A stretch of DNA of 64,000 bases from Xiphias gladius. Lineage: Eukaryota > Chordata > Actinopteri > Istiophoriformes > Xiphiidae. A model generated the notes under the pieces. It searched no databases. It was not told where the DNA came from and saw only the letters and a program-made list of their open reading frames with translations. Of the stretch, positions 49,401 to 62,358 are shown piece by piece. Within the stretch, counting starts at the first letter, position 1. Every line of letters begins with the position of its first letter. A program made the translations under genes and the position numbers. The stretch lies in assembly GCF_016859285.1 (NCBI RefSeq), contig NC_053405.1, forward strand, positions 1,659,260-1,723,259, read 5' to 3'.

Positions 49401-50064
49401 AAAAATAACCCTTCAATATGAAGCTTTGTTTATAAGTGAGTGTCTTTGTGTACAGTATGTATCTCGATTAAATGTGTCACTGTTACTGTGCAAATGAATG
49501 AATGAAAGACTAAAGTCAAACGGCTCTCTGCAGAGCGAACACCTCCTCCGAGGCCAACGTCAAACACCGGACACACCAGACCTCAGAGGAAAAAAAGCCA
49601 AAAAAAGGTCAAATTCGCAGTAAATGATCCGGATCTTGCCCCCAAGTCGGATGCGTCCTTCCCTGGCCCGGGACCCGTCCCTCCACCGTGTTCGGTGCCA
49701 ATCGGTTCCGCGGTTTGTCGTGTAAACCGGCTGACAAATGAACCGACAGACAGACAGACACGGGCGGAAACGCAACAACCGCGAATCAATAAATAAATAT
49801 CGAACGACACTGCTGCCACCTACCGGTTTAACCGGGCTTCTTCTCGACACCCACATATTTCTCTCGCTCACCGTGAACCGCGGTGATTTAACTACACGCG
49901 TTCAATGCTCAGCCTCGCCTCGATTTTCCCTTTTTGACCGTTAAACGAGCGACGTCTCGGCCAAACTCGCCACCCACTCGACGGCCGCGTTTGAAAACCC
50001 CGCGCGGTTTGCGTCAACCGCGTCCGACGGAGCATTTCCCCCGCGCGTGTTGCCGTAGTTGGTA
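49401..50064. promoter_or_regulatory. trmt1l upstream region / CpG promoter
   Basis: The sequence changes from A+T-rich to CpG-rich at about 49650, and the CpG-rich composition continues through exon 1 to about 50900, as in a CpG-island promoter. No TATA box is seen near the start codon at 50065. Confidence 0.5.
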
Positions 50065-53000
50065 ATGGCGGAGCTCAGAGAGGCGGACGCTGCCCAGCTA
50101 CACCAGGAGGACGTCGATATCAAACGTGAGTAAACGGCGCTGCTTTCTCGTGTGACCGCTGGCGTCGGGGCCGCGGGGAGCGGCGTCAGCCGCGGTTTAT
50201 TCCCCGTCAGCGCCGCGCAGCCAATTCGCGGAGAACTTTAGTTTCTAACTGCCGAACTAAACGAGGGCCTCAGCGCGGAGCTCCGCCACAGGACCTAAAT
50301 AGTCAACAACAACAGGAACAAAAGGGGCCGGAGCCCCCGCGAGCCGGACCGCCGTCGGCACCGGTCGCCTGCATTAGCGCGGGTCCCTCCGCAGAGCCTC
50401 CGCCGGGGCGGTGCATCTGGGCCGTAGGACGGTGGCAGGCGACACGGCCTCATCGCGGAGCTGCGCTCCGGGACCGCGGAGCCGCTCGCTTTGGGCGCCT
50501 GGAAGCGTCCGCTCGTTACCGGGTTGACGTTCACCGAGCCGCTGGCCTCGGAGCCCGCGGGGTTTCAGTCACAGAGCGGCCGTCAGAAGCCACTAGTTCG
50601 CCTTGGCCGGGCTCCGGCGACAGACTCCGGAATTGTGAGAGCAAGCTGCTCTCAACTTCTGGGAACAATATCAAACGGGCGTTTTCGTGCAGCCGCGACG
50701 GAAGTCTGTCAAAGTCTCGGCTGTTTATTTTTTCCCCACGCGTGTGTGTTCGTTTAGCAGTTAGAACCGTGTTCGCCGCAAGTGCGACCGTGTACCTGCA
50801 TCTTAAACGCCGCTCGTCTGCCACGCCGGGGCCGCCGTTGTTGCGGACGCCGCGTCCCCTTGTTTGTTTATTTCCCTAAACACCAGCCAGGTTCTCACGG
50901 AGCCACCGGAGTCCATTGAGAATCCGGATGTTTTTTCCAGGGCCGTCGACCAACAGAGAAATGACTCGACACAATGTCTCCCGGGGCATCGATACTGTGA
51001 GTTATCGCGCAGGGACATCGGTCATCGCCCTCCAGTTCTTTTCGTGGCTGTTACGTCCAGCTGGTTTTTACGTTTGAATCACTTTATTTTTATCTTTTGT
51101 AACTTTACGAATGAAATAAAGATCAATTCGGTTCGGTTATAAAACGGAATCTCTTTGGGTTGTTGGACCGTGGGTCAAACAGAACAAGACGGGGACATTA
51201 TTTGACATTATTGTCATTTTATAGGAAAAAAAACAAAAAAACCCCAAACAATTATCGACAAAATGATCAGGAGAATAATCGCCGATGAAAACTAGACTTG
51301 CAGGCAAGAATAACAGGGTCCCAGAACCCTGACGCAGTTCGGACCCCGAGCTTCTGCGACCCGGGGGGATTGGAGAAGCCTGGAGCTTTGACCGATGGGG
51401 CTTCACCTGCTGGTTTAATGCACGGTCGTGCACTCGGCTGGGCTGAGACCGCCTTCCGACAGTGCACGCCGCCAGGACGTGATCCAGCCTCGGACCCTGA
51501 GGACGCTTTGGTTGTGTTTGTCTGCTTCCTGAGTAGCAAAGTGTCAGAGTTTAGGAGACGTTTCCATTTTGTTTCTTCCCACTCAGTGCGTTCTCTCTAG
51601 GGCCGCCCCCTAATAGCCGACCACACGCCAGTCGATGAGACGAGCTTTAGTCGACCAAGTTTTGATTGGTCGGTCGGTGGCAGGAAAGGAAAAAAAAGAA
51701 AAAAATCAAACTCCGCAGGAAGCGGTGACACTCAGTCAGGGACAGACATCGTCTCCACAGGTCGATCCCTGAGGTTGTTGGACAGCATTGTAACCGAGCG
51801 TCTCGGCTTCGCCTCACTGGGCATGTTTGGCAAGAAAATAACGAAGGGGACGCCGTCACGTAGCACGAAGAGCAGCAACGGCTCCATCGTTTTTCCTAAC
51901 ACGCAAACGTGTCGCAAGGCGGCAACTCCTAAAGGACGCACCACCTCAAATATCGAAACGCGTGGTAGGCGCATAAGTTGTGTGTGTCGGGCAGGAAGGG
52001 GTGAAGGGCGACCCCGAGACGGCGACACGCAAGCTCTGCAGGCAAACGTTCACCTGTCGTTCGTCGTTTTTCCCTTCCCGAGTGACTTTCATTGAGAAAC
52101 ATTTTTGAGCAGTGTTGGGAATACAACACGCGTTGCGTTTTCCTCTCTACCGTAGCCCGACGAAGAGCAGCAAAGGCTCCATCATTCGTTTTCCTCTCTA
52201 CCGTAGCGCGGCGTTGACGGTGTCCCCCGCAACATTCTCTCTCGGCCCTGGAACTCGAACAGTTTTCTGATTTCTCCCAAAAACATATACTTAATAACTG
52301 ATTTAACATCCTAAACTTGCCGCGACGGGTCGACGTGTAGGAAGATCTTTGGTCGGGCCCTACATTTTTTCAAAATCCAAAACCGGAATCTCCTCCAACG
52401 AGTCCAGTCTTTGTGACTCTTACGACAACTTCTAATGAGCTGAGCAGCTAAGAGTTTTGAGTTGGTGCACTTCCCGTTTTCTTTCTTCTCTCACCTCGCT
52501 GTCCCTGAAGGTGCCGACGGTGGCGATGCAACTTCAGCCGGCGACCAAGCCGCGGAGCCGACGGCGAAGCATGAAGCTGCTGCGGATAACGACGCCAAAC
52601 CCTCCACCACCACGACCGGTAGTTTGATAAAAGCTGTTGTCGTTGTGTTGTTCAGTTTACCTGGCAGATAATTAAGGAGGAAGCTTTGATAACAGGGGAG
52701 TGGACCAAAACCTTCCAGGTAGACTTCCCAGATAAACTCACAGAATTCTCTGCTCACAGAGAGACACGTCTCCATCCAAACCAAACTGGAGGGCCTCGAG
52801 ATGCTGGTCGACCTCAACGGAGGTAAGTTCAGCTCTAAATAGTAAATCTTCAACGTTCTTCTCTTTTTCCTCTATTTTGCTTATTGTGAGAGGAGAAATT
52901 AGACGACATACCGGGTCATTTTTTTTCCAGCCAAAACAAATGCAAAAAACGAACATGTCTGAGTTTGTCAGTTGGTCGTGTTTGTTGCTCTTTATGTCTA

Positions 53001-56000
53001 AAGCGACTGTAAACAAAGTATCTTTGGGTTTTACAGCGTCGGTCGGACAAAACAAGACATTTCAGACGTCATATTTGGCTTTAGCAAACTCCAGAGGGCA
53101 TTGTCGCTATTTTACATTTAAAATGGAGGTTTTTGAGATTTTATAGACCAAATAATTAACTGATTAATCGAGAAAATATTCTGCCAATGACTCGGTAATG
53201 GAAAAATAAATGTTAGACGCACCCGAAAGTGATTCTGTGTTTTTTCGCTCACCAGCGGGGCGTAAGTCATGTCCTCTGTGTCCTGAGGAGAAGTTTAAAG
53301 CCTGTTACAGCCACAAGCTCCGTCGACACCTGCAGAACCTCCACTGGAAAGTCTACGTGGAGTTTGAAGGTAGGAAAGTGAAGCGCACCCACACGCTCCG
53401 CTCCTCTGGGTTCAGTCTTGCCACCAGATGTTGAACCTGGCCGCCGGGATTCTGCTCTGACGCAGACACAAGTTGAAGTTAGTGAGGTACAACGAGGCCT
53501 GGCTCGCGCTGGCTGGGGATCGAGGGCAGGGCTCCGTGCAGACTGGGCGCGTTCGTCCGCAACGAGGCGGGAAAAAAACGTCGCTGTATGCATGTGGCTT
53601 AGAGCACGGGGACACTGTCTCGTTGGAACAGGGAAAGGGACAAACACAGACTGATGGCACAAAGCTGGAATAACGCTGTCGTCTAAAATATCACCGTGTG
53701 CTCCAGCATCAAGTTTTCTTCTCACTGGAACCCAAAAGTATGTGGACAGGGGTCTCCAAATATTTTTATTTTTATTTTTTAGAAACGTTTTCTACATTTT
53801 CCAGCAGAAGAGCAAAAACTATCGGTGACAACTAGTGCAGAAAGAAGTAGCCAGTAGACAGATACGACTGTTTTTAGAACCAGCTCATCCTGTAAGTTTA
53901 TTATCAAGTAAAAATGTGAAAGATTTCTCGGTTGCAGCTTTAAAAAATGTGAGCAACTTCTGTTTGAAAATTTTCCGCGTGGGTGTGAACTGAATGCCTT
54001 TGGGATTTGTGGTTGTTCGTCAGACAAAATATGGCAGTTCTAAGCCTCAGCACATGGACGAGTGTCCACATACTTCTGGCCATATTGTATAGTGGTCTTG
54101 CGCAGTTCTGGAACATGAGAAAAAGCACACAAAGCTAAAATAATGATTTCCAGAAGAGAAAAAACACAGAAGTTTGGACGAAAGTGAGATCTACTGATAT
54201 CTGAGTAGATCAGGATTAATGTGAGCTTTGACCCTTGGTGTTTAACAGGCCAGAGGATGTGTATCTGTCACCTGCCCTGCAGAAACCTGAAGCCCAGCCT
54301 CAGCGGAGACCAGGTGAGGCATGAGACCCAAACTGTCTGCAGGTCAAGTCACCGCTGCAGCTTCTGGCAGCATCACCACACGTGGACTTGTGTCGCTCGC
54401 TTTGCACTTTTCTGAAACCTGTTGTCAGCAGAAATGGTTTCTCCGAGTTGTCCTGCAGCAGCGCTTCATCCTATGATCTGGTCATTATTTCTGCTTAAAG
54501 TTTCTCGTTAAGAACTATGACATTCGGTTTTATTAAAAGGAAAAAAGAGATTCTGGGACAGTACATTTGGTAGGAACGCGTTAATCTACTCAAGTTTGTA
54601 AGAAGCAGAAAACACTGCTTTCTGTGGAATTTCCTAAAATTGTAATGAGGGTAAAGACTTACTGAGATCCATTATTCTGAAGTTTGCCTGGAATTTCCTG
54701 TGGCAGTAAAAGGCAAGATTTTCAGTTTTGTGAGATTTGTGCTCTGACTAGAAGAATCTCAAGGTTACGGCAGAAAATAATGGTAAACGCTTTACTTGAA
54801 GTGTAATTGGACGTCCTCAGTTCCTGCTGAATTACAGCACGATATTACAGGTACCTTAGATTAGGAAAGTAGAGACTAGTGGGATAAATATTTAGGGTTA
54901 AAGTTCAGTACACTCTCCGTGCTCCTGCTACCGTGGGGCAGCTGTGGTGCATGTCTCGTCGTCATTTACACATAAACTGAGTTCTGTGTTTTCTTTTTTT
55001 TTTTGTTGTTGTTTTGTACGAACCCCTTCCAGGCATCGGGAAGACACGTGGCTCACTACCACTGCGTGGTGTGCTCCGTCACCATCGCCCGCAAGACGGA
55101 CATGATCAGCCACCTGAAGCGCCACGTCAACAAGGGAGAGACCGAGGCCAGCTACTCCGTCAGCTCAGACGTACCGTTCGAAGAGCCGGGTAAATGACGT
55201 CAGCAACGCAGCGCAAGAAGCTGATCGACATGGCAATGTAACCATCATATCGCGAAATGACCAACGTGTGTGTCGCATTAAAGGATGCGTAGCGGTTTTT
55301 GAAGGATCTGCGTAGAGTTCGAACCTCTTCAGCTCACGTAAACCACGGCCTCCGATCCTCCCGCTTTTAACCACCCGTCCCTGCCAGCAGCAGACGCTGA
55401 GCAAACACCGGTGGGGAGAAAATTTCTGAAGAGAAACTGTCTGCGATCTCAACGTTAACAATACGGCGACTTCCCCGAGCGTTGCCATGTTTACCTTACG
55501 TTTTTGTCGGGCAAAGTCAGAGCAGGTCTGCTGATTGTTCTCTCAGTGAACTGCTCCAGAGCATCTGTAACATGTCGGAAGACTGAGAGAAACGCCCATC
55601 ACAGGTTGACACATTCATACCAAAAGTTATTCAGTTTACCGTCATAGAGGACGAAGAAAAGCATCTTTGCTTGAAAATGAGTCGATTGTCAGAAGCGTTA
55701 TTTCTGTGGTACGACGAATTGACAAACTCTTTCAGCTCTGCGTGCGACCGTTCAGTAACTTGCAGGGTTTAATACACGGAGCGACACAAGTGAGCTTCAG
55801 GATGCGTGAAAAAGCCATAAACACCGGCTTTAGAGGAGGTTTTCACGTTGCACTTTCCAAACCAAACGTGCAAACGCAACGAACGCGACGACACCGTGGC
55901 CATCTTTAATGTAACGTCTTATTTAATGTGTCAGCAGCTCCGTCTGGTCAGGCCTACGAAATCATGAAAGAACTCGGAACAAACGTGCAGCTCCTCCCGA

Positions 56001-59000
56001 ACCACACCACCCCGCAGAAGAGCGACACCTACTTCAACCGCAAGATGAAGACCAACAGGTCAGCGCGCGCGTGAGACCTGTTCTTGCAAAAAACACACAC
56101 GTATGTATTCGCGAAGACGTTTGCTCTATGCCTTAATCCTCGTTTCAGCAGAGTGTGTTTGTGTGTCTGCGTTTCAGACAGCTGGTGTTTTGTTCGCTGG
56201 CCGTTCTGGCTGAAGAGAGAAATCCACTGGAGTGTCTGGATGCTTTCGGAGCCACAGGTGAGACAGCGATGATCTACTGTTACAAGAAAACGAGCGATCA
56301 AACGTGAGCGTGACCACCGACACAGGCCATACCCGGGGGATAAAACAAGCGCACCTCTTCCGCTACCCCTGCTATGAAAACAATGGCATCGTGATAAAGG
56401 TTTTTTGTCAGGATTTTGTCTATAATTCAGCCCAGAAATCTAATTTTCTGGAGGCATCGTTCTAACTTTTCCCACCAAAACTTGCTTCAAGAACTTCCCC
56501 AAGAGTCATTTACGGGATTCTAGTGCGGGTATCCGTGTTCTCCAGTCTCTATTCAAGACACTCGTTTCTCTTCCACCTCCTGGAAACAAGAAGTTTCATC
56601 CTTTTAAGCCAAAATGCCAAGAATCCACTCACACTTCCAGCTGTGGCTTTTGGTCTTTGGCTCGGTCGGAAAAAACGCGCAAGTTGAATATGCGAACTTT
56701 TGTTTGAGGAAATTGGGCATTTTACATTATTTTCATTATTTTCCTGTCATTTTGAATGCGTTGGATAATAGAGAAAATAATCATCAGGCTAATCAATGAT
56801 GAAAATAGTTGCAGCCCTTGGTTGAAGGCTGAATTTGAGACTGAAACCTGTGTTAAGACAAATGTCTTGACAAATCCCCGCACTAACAGGAAGTGTCCCC
56901 ACATCTGCCGTAACAGTGGGCTTCCGCACTGTTGGAAGAGTTTACTGCCCCCAGACTTACGCACTCCAACCCTGAGCCTCCGTCTTGTGTCTGCTGTCCG
57001 TTTCCCGTCCGTCTCGCAGGGATCATGGGCCTCCAGTGGGCGAAACACCTCCGTAACGCAGTCAAAGTGACCATAACCGACATCAGCGACACGTGCGTCA
57101 AGATGATCAGAGAGAACTGCGAGCTGAACCACATCCGAGTGGACGGAGGCTCACGCGGCCCCCGGGGGCCCGACGGGGCCGGCGGTGAGGTCGAGGGGGT
57201 GCCCATCGCTACGGTGGAGGTCGCCAAGATGGACGCCAACGTCATCATGCACCTGCGGCCTTTTGACTACATGTGAGTGAGAAGATTTGATCTCTCTCCT
57301 CACAGTTCAGTCTTAACGTGTTAACGCCCAAACTGAGCGTTGAAAGGCGAATAACTCGGCTTCAAGCTCCTTAATCTCTCACTTCTTCTGTCAAGTCTGT
57401 TGATTAAACCAGTTTTAGGGTTTTTCAGGAAGTGTTACTAAGTCCTTCAGTCTTCTTTAACCCCACCGACAGATTTCTTTGTTGATACTTGTAGTTTTCA
57501 CCAGATTTAGCTGTTTTTGTTTCTTTCAGACAGGGATTTCCAGTGGTTTACGGGCTGAACTTCTTTGACACCTGCCTGGATGCATGAAGGGTTTTAAATT
57601 CTGTAACTCTAGAGAAACCTACTTGTTAAATATTTGTTTCAGTCACTTGGATCCGTTCGGGACGGCAGTGAACTACCTGGATGGCGCCTTCAGAAATGTC
57701 CGTAACCTGGGCATCATCTCTGTGACGTCCACCGACACCGGCTCCCTGTACGCCAAGTCTCCCAACGTCACCCTGCGTCACTACGGCTGTCACATCGTAC
57801 GCACTGAGTACTACAAGGAGCTGGCTGCACGCATGGTAGTCGCCTCTGTGGCCAGGTAGGCCTTTTGGTTCGATGTCTGCGTGTGCTAATGTGATACGGA
57901 GAACGAGGAAACCCGTCAGAACTTCATCCCGATTTCTCTGTGGTCTCGTAGAGCGGCGGCCCGCTGCAACAAAGGCATCGAGGTGCTGCTGGCGGTTGCG
58001 CTGGAGCATTTCGTCCTGGTGGTGGTGAGAGTCCTCAGGGGTCCCTCACAGGCTGATGAGTCGGCTAAGAAGTTACGGAAACTGGTCCACTGTCAGTGGT
58101 GTGAGGAGAGAGTCTTCCTCAAACAGGGAAACATGGTGGACGGTGGGTACACGAGGTGTGCGTGGTAGGCCAGTGTTAGCGTTAGCGTTAGCGTGGTGGA
58201 TGCGCCATCTCTCTCCTGCTTCGTTTGGTCCAGGCTGGAGCTTGAAACTGCTCCTCCCGCAGGGGCGAAGCACAACCACTGTAGAATGGTTTTTTTAAAA
58301 TGGCCACAGAGGAGAAATGTGTGCTGACGTAGGAAACTGTTCCCCGCAGTTATAGGAAAAATTCCACAAGTTCACGCTGCACCAGGGCCGAAGGATTAAT
58401 TGTTTTCATTGGGGAAGCGCAATCTGAGTTTTTGCCTCCCGACACGGTTCCGATACATAAACTCACTCCTTGACTATTAGTGGAGACATTCATGCCCCAT
58501 CATTCTTTTTAGGTTTGTACGGATTTTAATTATATTGGACTATACAGTATATGAGATTGTCATCTCAGTGAATTAACCTTGTCAATTTGAGCTTTATTAA
58601 ACATGTTACAAAAGCTGCTTAATTTGTGCAGCGTTTCAAAACCACCTCCTGGTAAAATATGCAGGAAATGCACAAACCTATATTAAGTCAGTTTTTGGTT
58701 ACGCCAGCCCACCAAGGATGCCGTGTTAACTTGCAGTGTCCCAGTGAAGGCCTCCTGTTGCTTTCACATTAAAATGCACATGTTGTGAAGCACATGTCTG
58801 GCTGATACCCAGTCCGCTTAATAAGATCAGTATCAGGGGCGACACAGCGTAAGGCCCGGGTTTTATATCCCTGCGGAAATTTGAAAAACTGCCGTTTTGT
58901 AATCGCAGGAGCCGTCGTTTCAATTTAAAGTTAAACATCGCTGACAACGTCTTTACAAGCTGTAGAAATGTTCTGTGGACGTGTAGTCGGCAGCTATCCT

Positions 59001-61946
59001 GTCCCTCAAGTCATCTGTCAAATCATCACAGAAGTCATCTCGGGGCGCTTTTCGCGTAGAGCATCATCATGTCCTCGCTTGTGTTTCTTCCAGACACGCT
59101 GCCCTGTAACTGCCATGGAAGCCTGCCTGGAAAGACGGCGGTGCAGCTGGGACTGTTATGGTAAACCTCTCGCTGTCTCACTGCACACAACAGCAGCATC
59201 AGCAGCATCATCAGTCAGGGACACGCATCCAAACTTGCTAAGCACGGCACCTGCCTGAAGAGTTTCTTACTTCGGGGCCATCTGGTCATAACCCCAAAAA
59301 AAAAGTGAAAGCCCAAAGGGAAGACGTTTGAGATTTCTGATGGACTTCAAGACTTTGATTTAGGGTTCAGGTTAGAATGCATTATGTCCACGAGTGTCCT
59401 CACAGGTATGTGTGCATGTCCAGGTCTGGTCCCCTGTTTAACACGGGCTTCCTGAGGAGGATGCTGTCGGCGGCGGTGCAGCACAGTATGGACGACATCC
59501 AGCCGCTCGTCAAATCGCTGATCTGCGAGTCCGAGTGCACCACCCTCAAGTCTTTGGTCCACGGGCCGTCCGCTCTCACCAACCAGGGTAAAGCACCGGG
59601 CCTTACGCATGTGTGTCCGATCTCTGTGTGATGAAACGCCTGTTTACAGACTGTTGGGTTTCCTCTGCAGTGGAGTGTGGAGTCGTCATTAAGACCTTGC
59701 AGAGCGGAGAGGAGTCAGGTCCTGATCAGTCTGGTGAGTCAGCCGCACAGTTTATATAAATCTCTGTCATTACCCGAACTTCTTTCCAAACTTTTTCCAG
59801 CTGGACTTGAGCCCTAAAGAGGATTTCCACGTTAGTACCTTCCCCCAACATCCCCTCTTCCCTCAGAAGTCAAGAACCTGGGATTTATTTTTGATGCTGA
59901 CCTCCGCACATCAGCAACATCACCAAAGCCTTCCACCACCTCAGAAAACATTTCAGAAACCCGTCGCTTTCTGTCTCAGTCAGACTCCCGAACGCTCGCC
60001 CGCGCTTCTGTCGCCAGCAGAATCTGGTTTTACTTTGGACACGTCCAGCCAGCGTGCAGCCGTTCGTATCCTGGCCAGGACCAAAAAACGTAACCGCACC
60101 ACCGCAGTTCTCAAACAACTCCACTCGCTGCCTGCTCGTCGCAGGATCGACTTCAAGGTTTCGCTGCTGGTCTGCCAGGCACAGATTGGTCTTGCTCTAG
60201 AGTATACAGCTGGAAAAGCTCTCAGTTTATCAACCCAGCAGATCTGTCAGGTCACAGGACAGATGTTTCCTCCAAATTCACAAAGTGCCATCAAAATCTG
60301 GCAGCAGATCCGGTTTTAAGTGTTTCTGCACCCAAGGCTCAGGACATCCTACCTGCAGAACCGAGAATGAAGAGAACGCAGAGAAGGGCTAGTCAACAAG
60401 GAAACTGGGAGAACTGCAGGTCTCCTTGTAGGACAGACCGGTTACCGATACTGTAGCTCCACCTCTGTCCTCTCGAGGGCAGCGTGGTCCAACTATGCCG
60501 TAGCCTCAACGGGGATTACCCGTTACCTGAATGCCATGGTTAACCTCTTTAACTCTTAATTTTCTTTTCCACACTGCTGACGGTTGCACATACTGTATAT
60601 TCTGTATCTCTTTGTTCCAACATTTCACTGAACCCACAAGATGCCAAGTTTTGTGTATTTTTTTCTTTTTTTTCAACAATCAATCCCCCAGATTCAACCT
60701 GATACATTTAGTTTTTTTTGTTGTTTTTGTTTTTTTTAAACCTGAGGATCTCCACTAGATCTCAAAAGAAAGTTCGGTGAGTTTGAACACATTCATCCCA
60801 AACAAGGTGGGTTTGTGAAGATGGAGGCACCAGCGGGTTTTAGCAGACATGTTGGACGTGAAGCCGTCTCGGTTTAGTTTTCAGTTCAGATTTAACATTC
60901 GGTTTTTCTGCAGGGAAGAGGAAGACGGGAGAGGAGTCTGGGAACGTAGTGAAGAAGCTGAAGTCTGACGCGTCCCTGGAACACCCACCTTTCTACTACA
61001 GCATCCATCGCCACAGCATCCGAGGCATGAACATGCCCAAGTGAGTGACCTCTGACCTCTAGCGGCCTGCACAGGATGTCGGCCACTTTCTGGCGTCCCG
61101 CCGCTGAAACCGCTTCACCGTGCTGAAAAACTCCCACGCCGCACTGCAATGAGCGGAGAACGTCTTTGGTAGCTAATAGGCTCGTTTGAGATGGTTTCCT
61201 TTCCAGTAAACTCGAACGCTTTCCAGCAGCAAATCCCATAAGCGCAGCCAAACAACACTCAAGCTCTGTGTGTGTGTGTGTGTGTGTGTGTTCGTATCAG
61301 AGCCTGATTTATCTGATTCCCCTGAGCCTCACAGCTCCACTGTTTCCAGAAACTATTAAAACACATCAGTGAGTCACACTGTTGCTCTGGGTGACATGTT
61401 CCTTCATCTCCATCAACACACACACACTGTAGATTATTTTGACTCCGTCCCACACACACACCGTCCTGCTGCCAAATACTCGCTAAAGCACCAAATGTGG
61501 ATTAATCCGCCGCTGAAAATAGTCCCCAACAGATGCACTATTTTTTCCTCCTGTTTGTTTGATTAAAATCTACAGTGAGCAGCTGTTTTAAAAAATGAAA
61601 CTATATATTCGTGAGCTGTTTTTAAAGATTTACATCGAGACGAATGTAGAATAACACCCGAATGATCCTCTAACATTCTAGAGGGATCCGGGAAATCTGA
61701 ACCCAAACTTCGGGAGCACGTTCTGGTATTCATACGCTTTCTCTGCGCAGGTTGAACAAGTTCCTTCAGTACCTGACGGAGGCCGGCTTCAGGGTGAGTC
61801 GGACTCACTTCGACCCAACGGGGGTTCGAACCGATGCCACACTGGAGCAGTTTAAATCCGTCCTCACCAAGTACAGCGTCCCCACGTACACCAACGCCAC
61901 CGCCACCGCCACGCAGACGAGCGTGAGCACGGAGAAAACGGTGTGA
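50065..61946 (+). CDS. trmt1l: tRNA methyltransferase 1-like protein
   Basis: Complete gene in 16 phase-consistent coding exons: 50065-50125, 52511-52618, 52760-52822, 53256-53369, 54249-54313, 55033-55189, 55935-56058, 56178-56257, 57020-57272, 57643-57855, 57952-58142, 59094-59160, 59424-59587, 59671-59733, 60914-61040 and 61751-61946. The product is 681 aa (human 733; the N-terminus is shorter here). It is a TRM1-family SAM-dependent guanine methyltransferase; human TRMT1L has been reported to make dimethylguanosine in tRNA-Tyr. Exon 4 holds CPLCPEEKF...H, and exon 6 a C2H2 finger [21 protein letters not shown]-type, both distinguishing it from TRMT1. SAM-binding [14 protein letters not shown] spans exons 8-9, and the family motif [13 protein letters not shown] starts exon 10. 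The CQWCEER and LPCNCHG cysteines are present. All key motifs are intact. Exon 13 uses the acceptor at 59423, giving [11 protein letters not shown]. Confidence 0.96.
51599..52362. mobile_element. hAT-like element in trmt1l intron 1
   Basis: The left end reads TAGGGCCGCCCCCTAATAGC with GTCGATGAGACGAGC and AGTCGACCAAG. The right end, reversed, reads TAGGGCCCGACCAAAG. These short imperfect inverted ends resemble a hAT family common in fish. Inside, [19 protein letters not shown] (from about 51909, plus) looks like an eroded BED zinc finger of a hAT transposase. A 54-bp direct repeat carries CGTTTTCCTCTCTACCGTAG at 52135 and 52189. No clear 8-bp target duplication was found. Confidence 0.5.
53085..53222. 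repeat. hAT-like MITE fragment in trmt1l intron 3
   Basis: TTATAGACCAAATAATTAAC followed by TGATTAATCGAGAAAATATT matches the common fish repeat with ATTAATCGA motifs. It ends about 30 bases before exon 4. Confidence 0.45.
53733..54093. mobile_element. Mariner/Tc1-type MITE in trmt1l intron 4
   Basis: The left end contains CAAAAGTATGTGGACAGG, and the right end AGTGTCCACATACTTCTGGC followed by CATATTGTATAG, i.e. inverted repeats around AAGTATGTGGACA. This terminal sequence is that of a widespread fish mariner-like MITE. The interior is non-coding. Confidence 0.6.
56690..56820. repeat. hAT-like MITE fragment in trmt1l intron 8
   Basis: TTTCATTATTTTCCTGTCAT and AATAGAGAAAATAATCATCA plus a terminal GTTGCAGCCCT form the 3' part of the common repeat noted elsewhere in this window. 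Confidence 0.5.
59802..60330 (+). mobile_element. LINE reverse-transcriptase 3' tail
   Basis: Frames in trmt1l intron 14 read [15 protein letters not shown] (about 59868), then [20 protein letters not shown], then [20 protein letters not shown]. These are the C-terminal blocks of reverse transcriptase from fish non-LTR retrotransposons of the L2/Rex-like type. Frame changes separate the blocks. The piece is 5'-truncated, as expected of LINE copies, and sits in sense orientation within trmt1l. Confidence 0.7.
61263..61291. repeat. (TG)n microsatellite in trmt1l intron 15
   Basis: An uninterrupted GTGTGT run of about 26 bases in the last intron of trmt1l. Confidence 0.85.
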
Positions 61947-62352
61947 GAAAAACCGGGCAGGGTGATGGAGGCTGATCCTCAACCCCTGAGAGGAGACGTA
62001 CGCTCTTTGGAGCCAAAATCACTCTGCCCTCGGCCCCTGGTCTCAGTTTGACGGCTCCTCTGCTGCTTCTTAAAACCCAGACAACAAAGTTGTGACTGTG
62101 CAGATATCTTCAAAAAAAACCAAACAAACTACCAACTGCTTTTTCTTCTTTGGAAGCGCTTTTAGTAGAACAAAGTAGAAACTCTAATCAAACCAAAACT
62201 GATGTGGATTTTTGTTCAAACTAAACTGATCCTGCAGCACAGATGAGTCCGATTTATCCACAGTATCTATTTATTTCAGATCCATATTGTACATTTTTTT
62301 TCTAGCTGGTTTACCGTCTTTATTTTTTTCATTTTTCCTGTCTTAAAAATAT

Positions 62353-62358
62353 AATAAA
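62353..62358 (+). other. Likely trmt1l polyadenylation signal
   Basis: AATAAA in a T/A-rich context, followed by TTCTCTGCTCTTGATTTTTT, which would serve as the downstream U-rich element. Confidence 0.6.
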
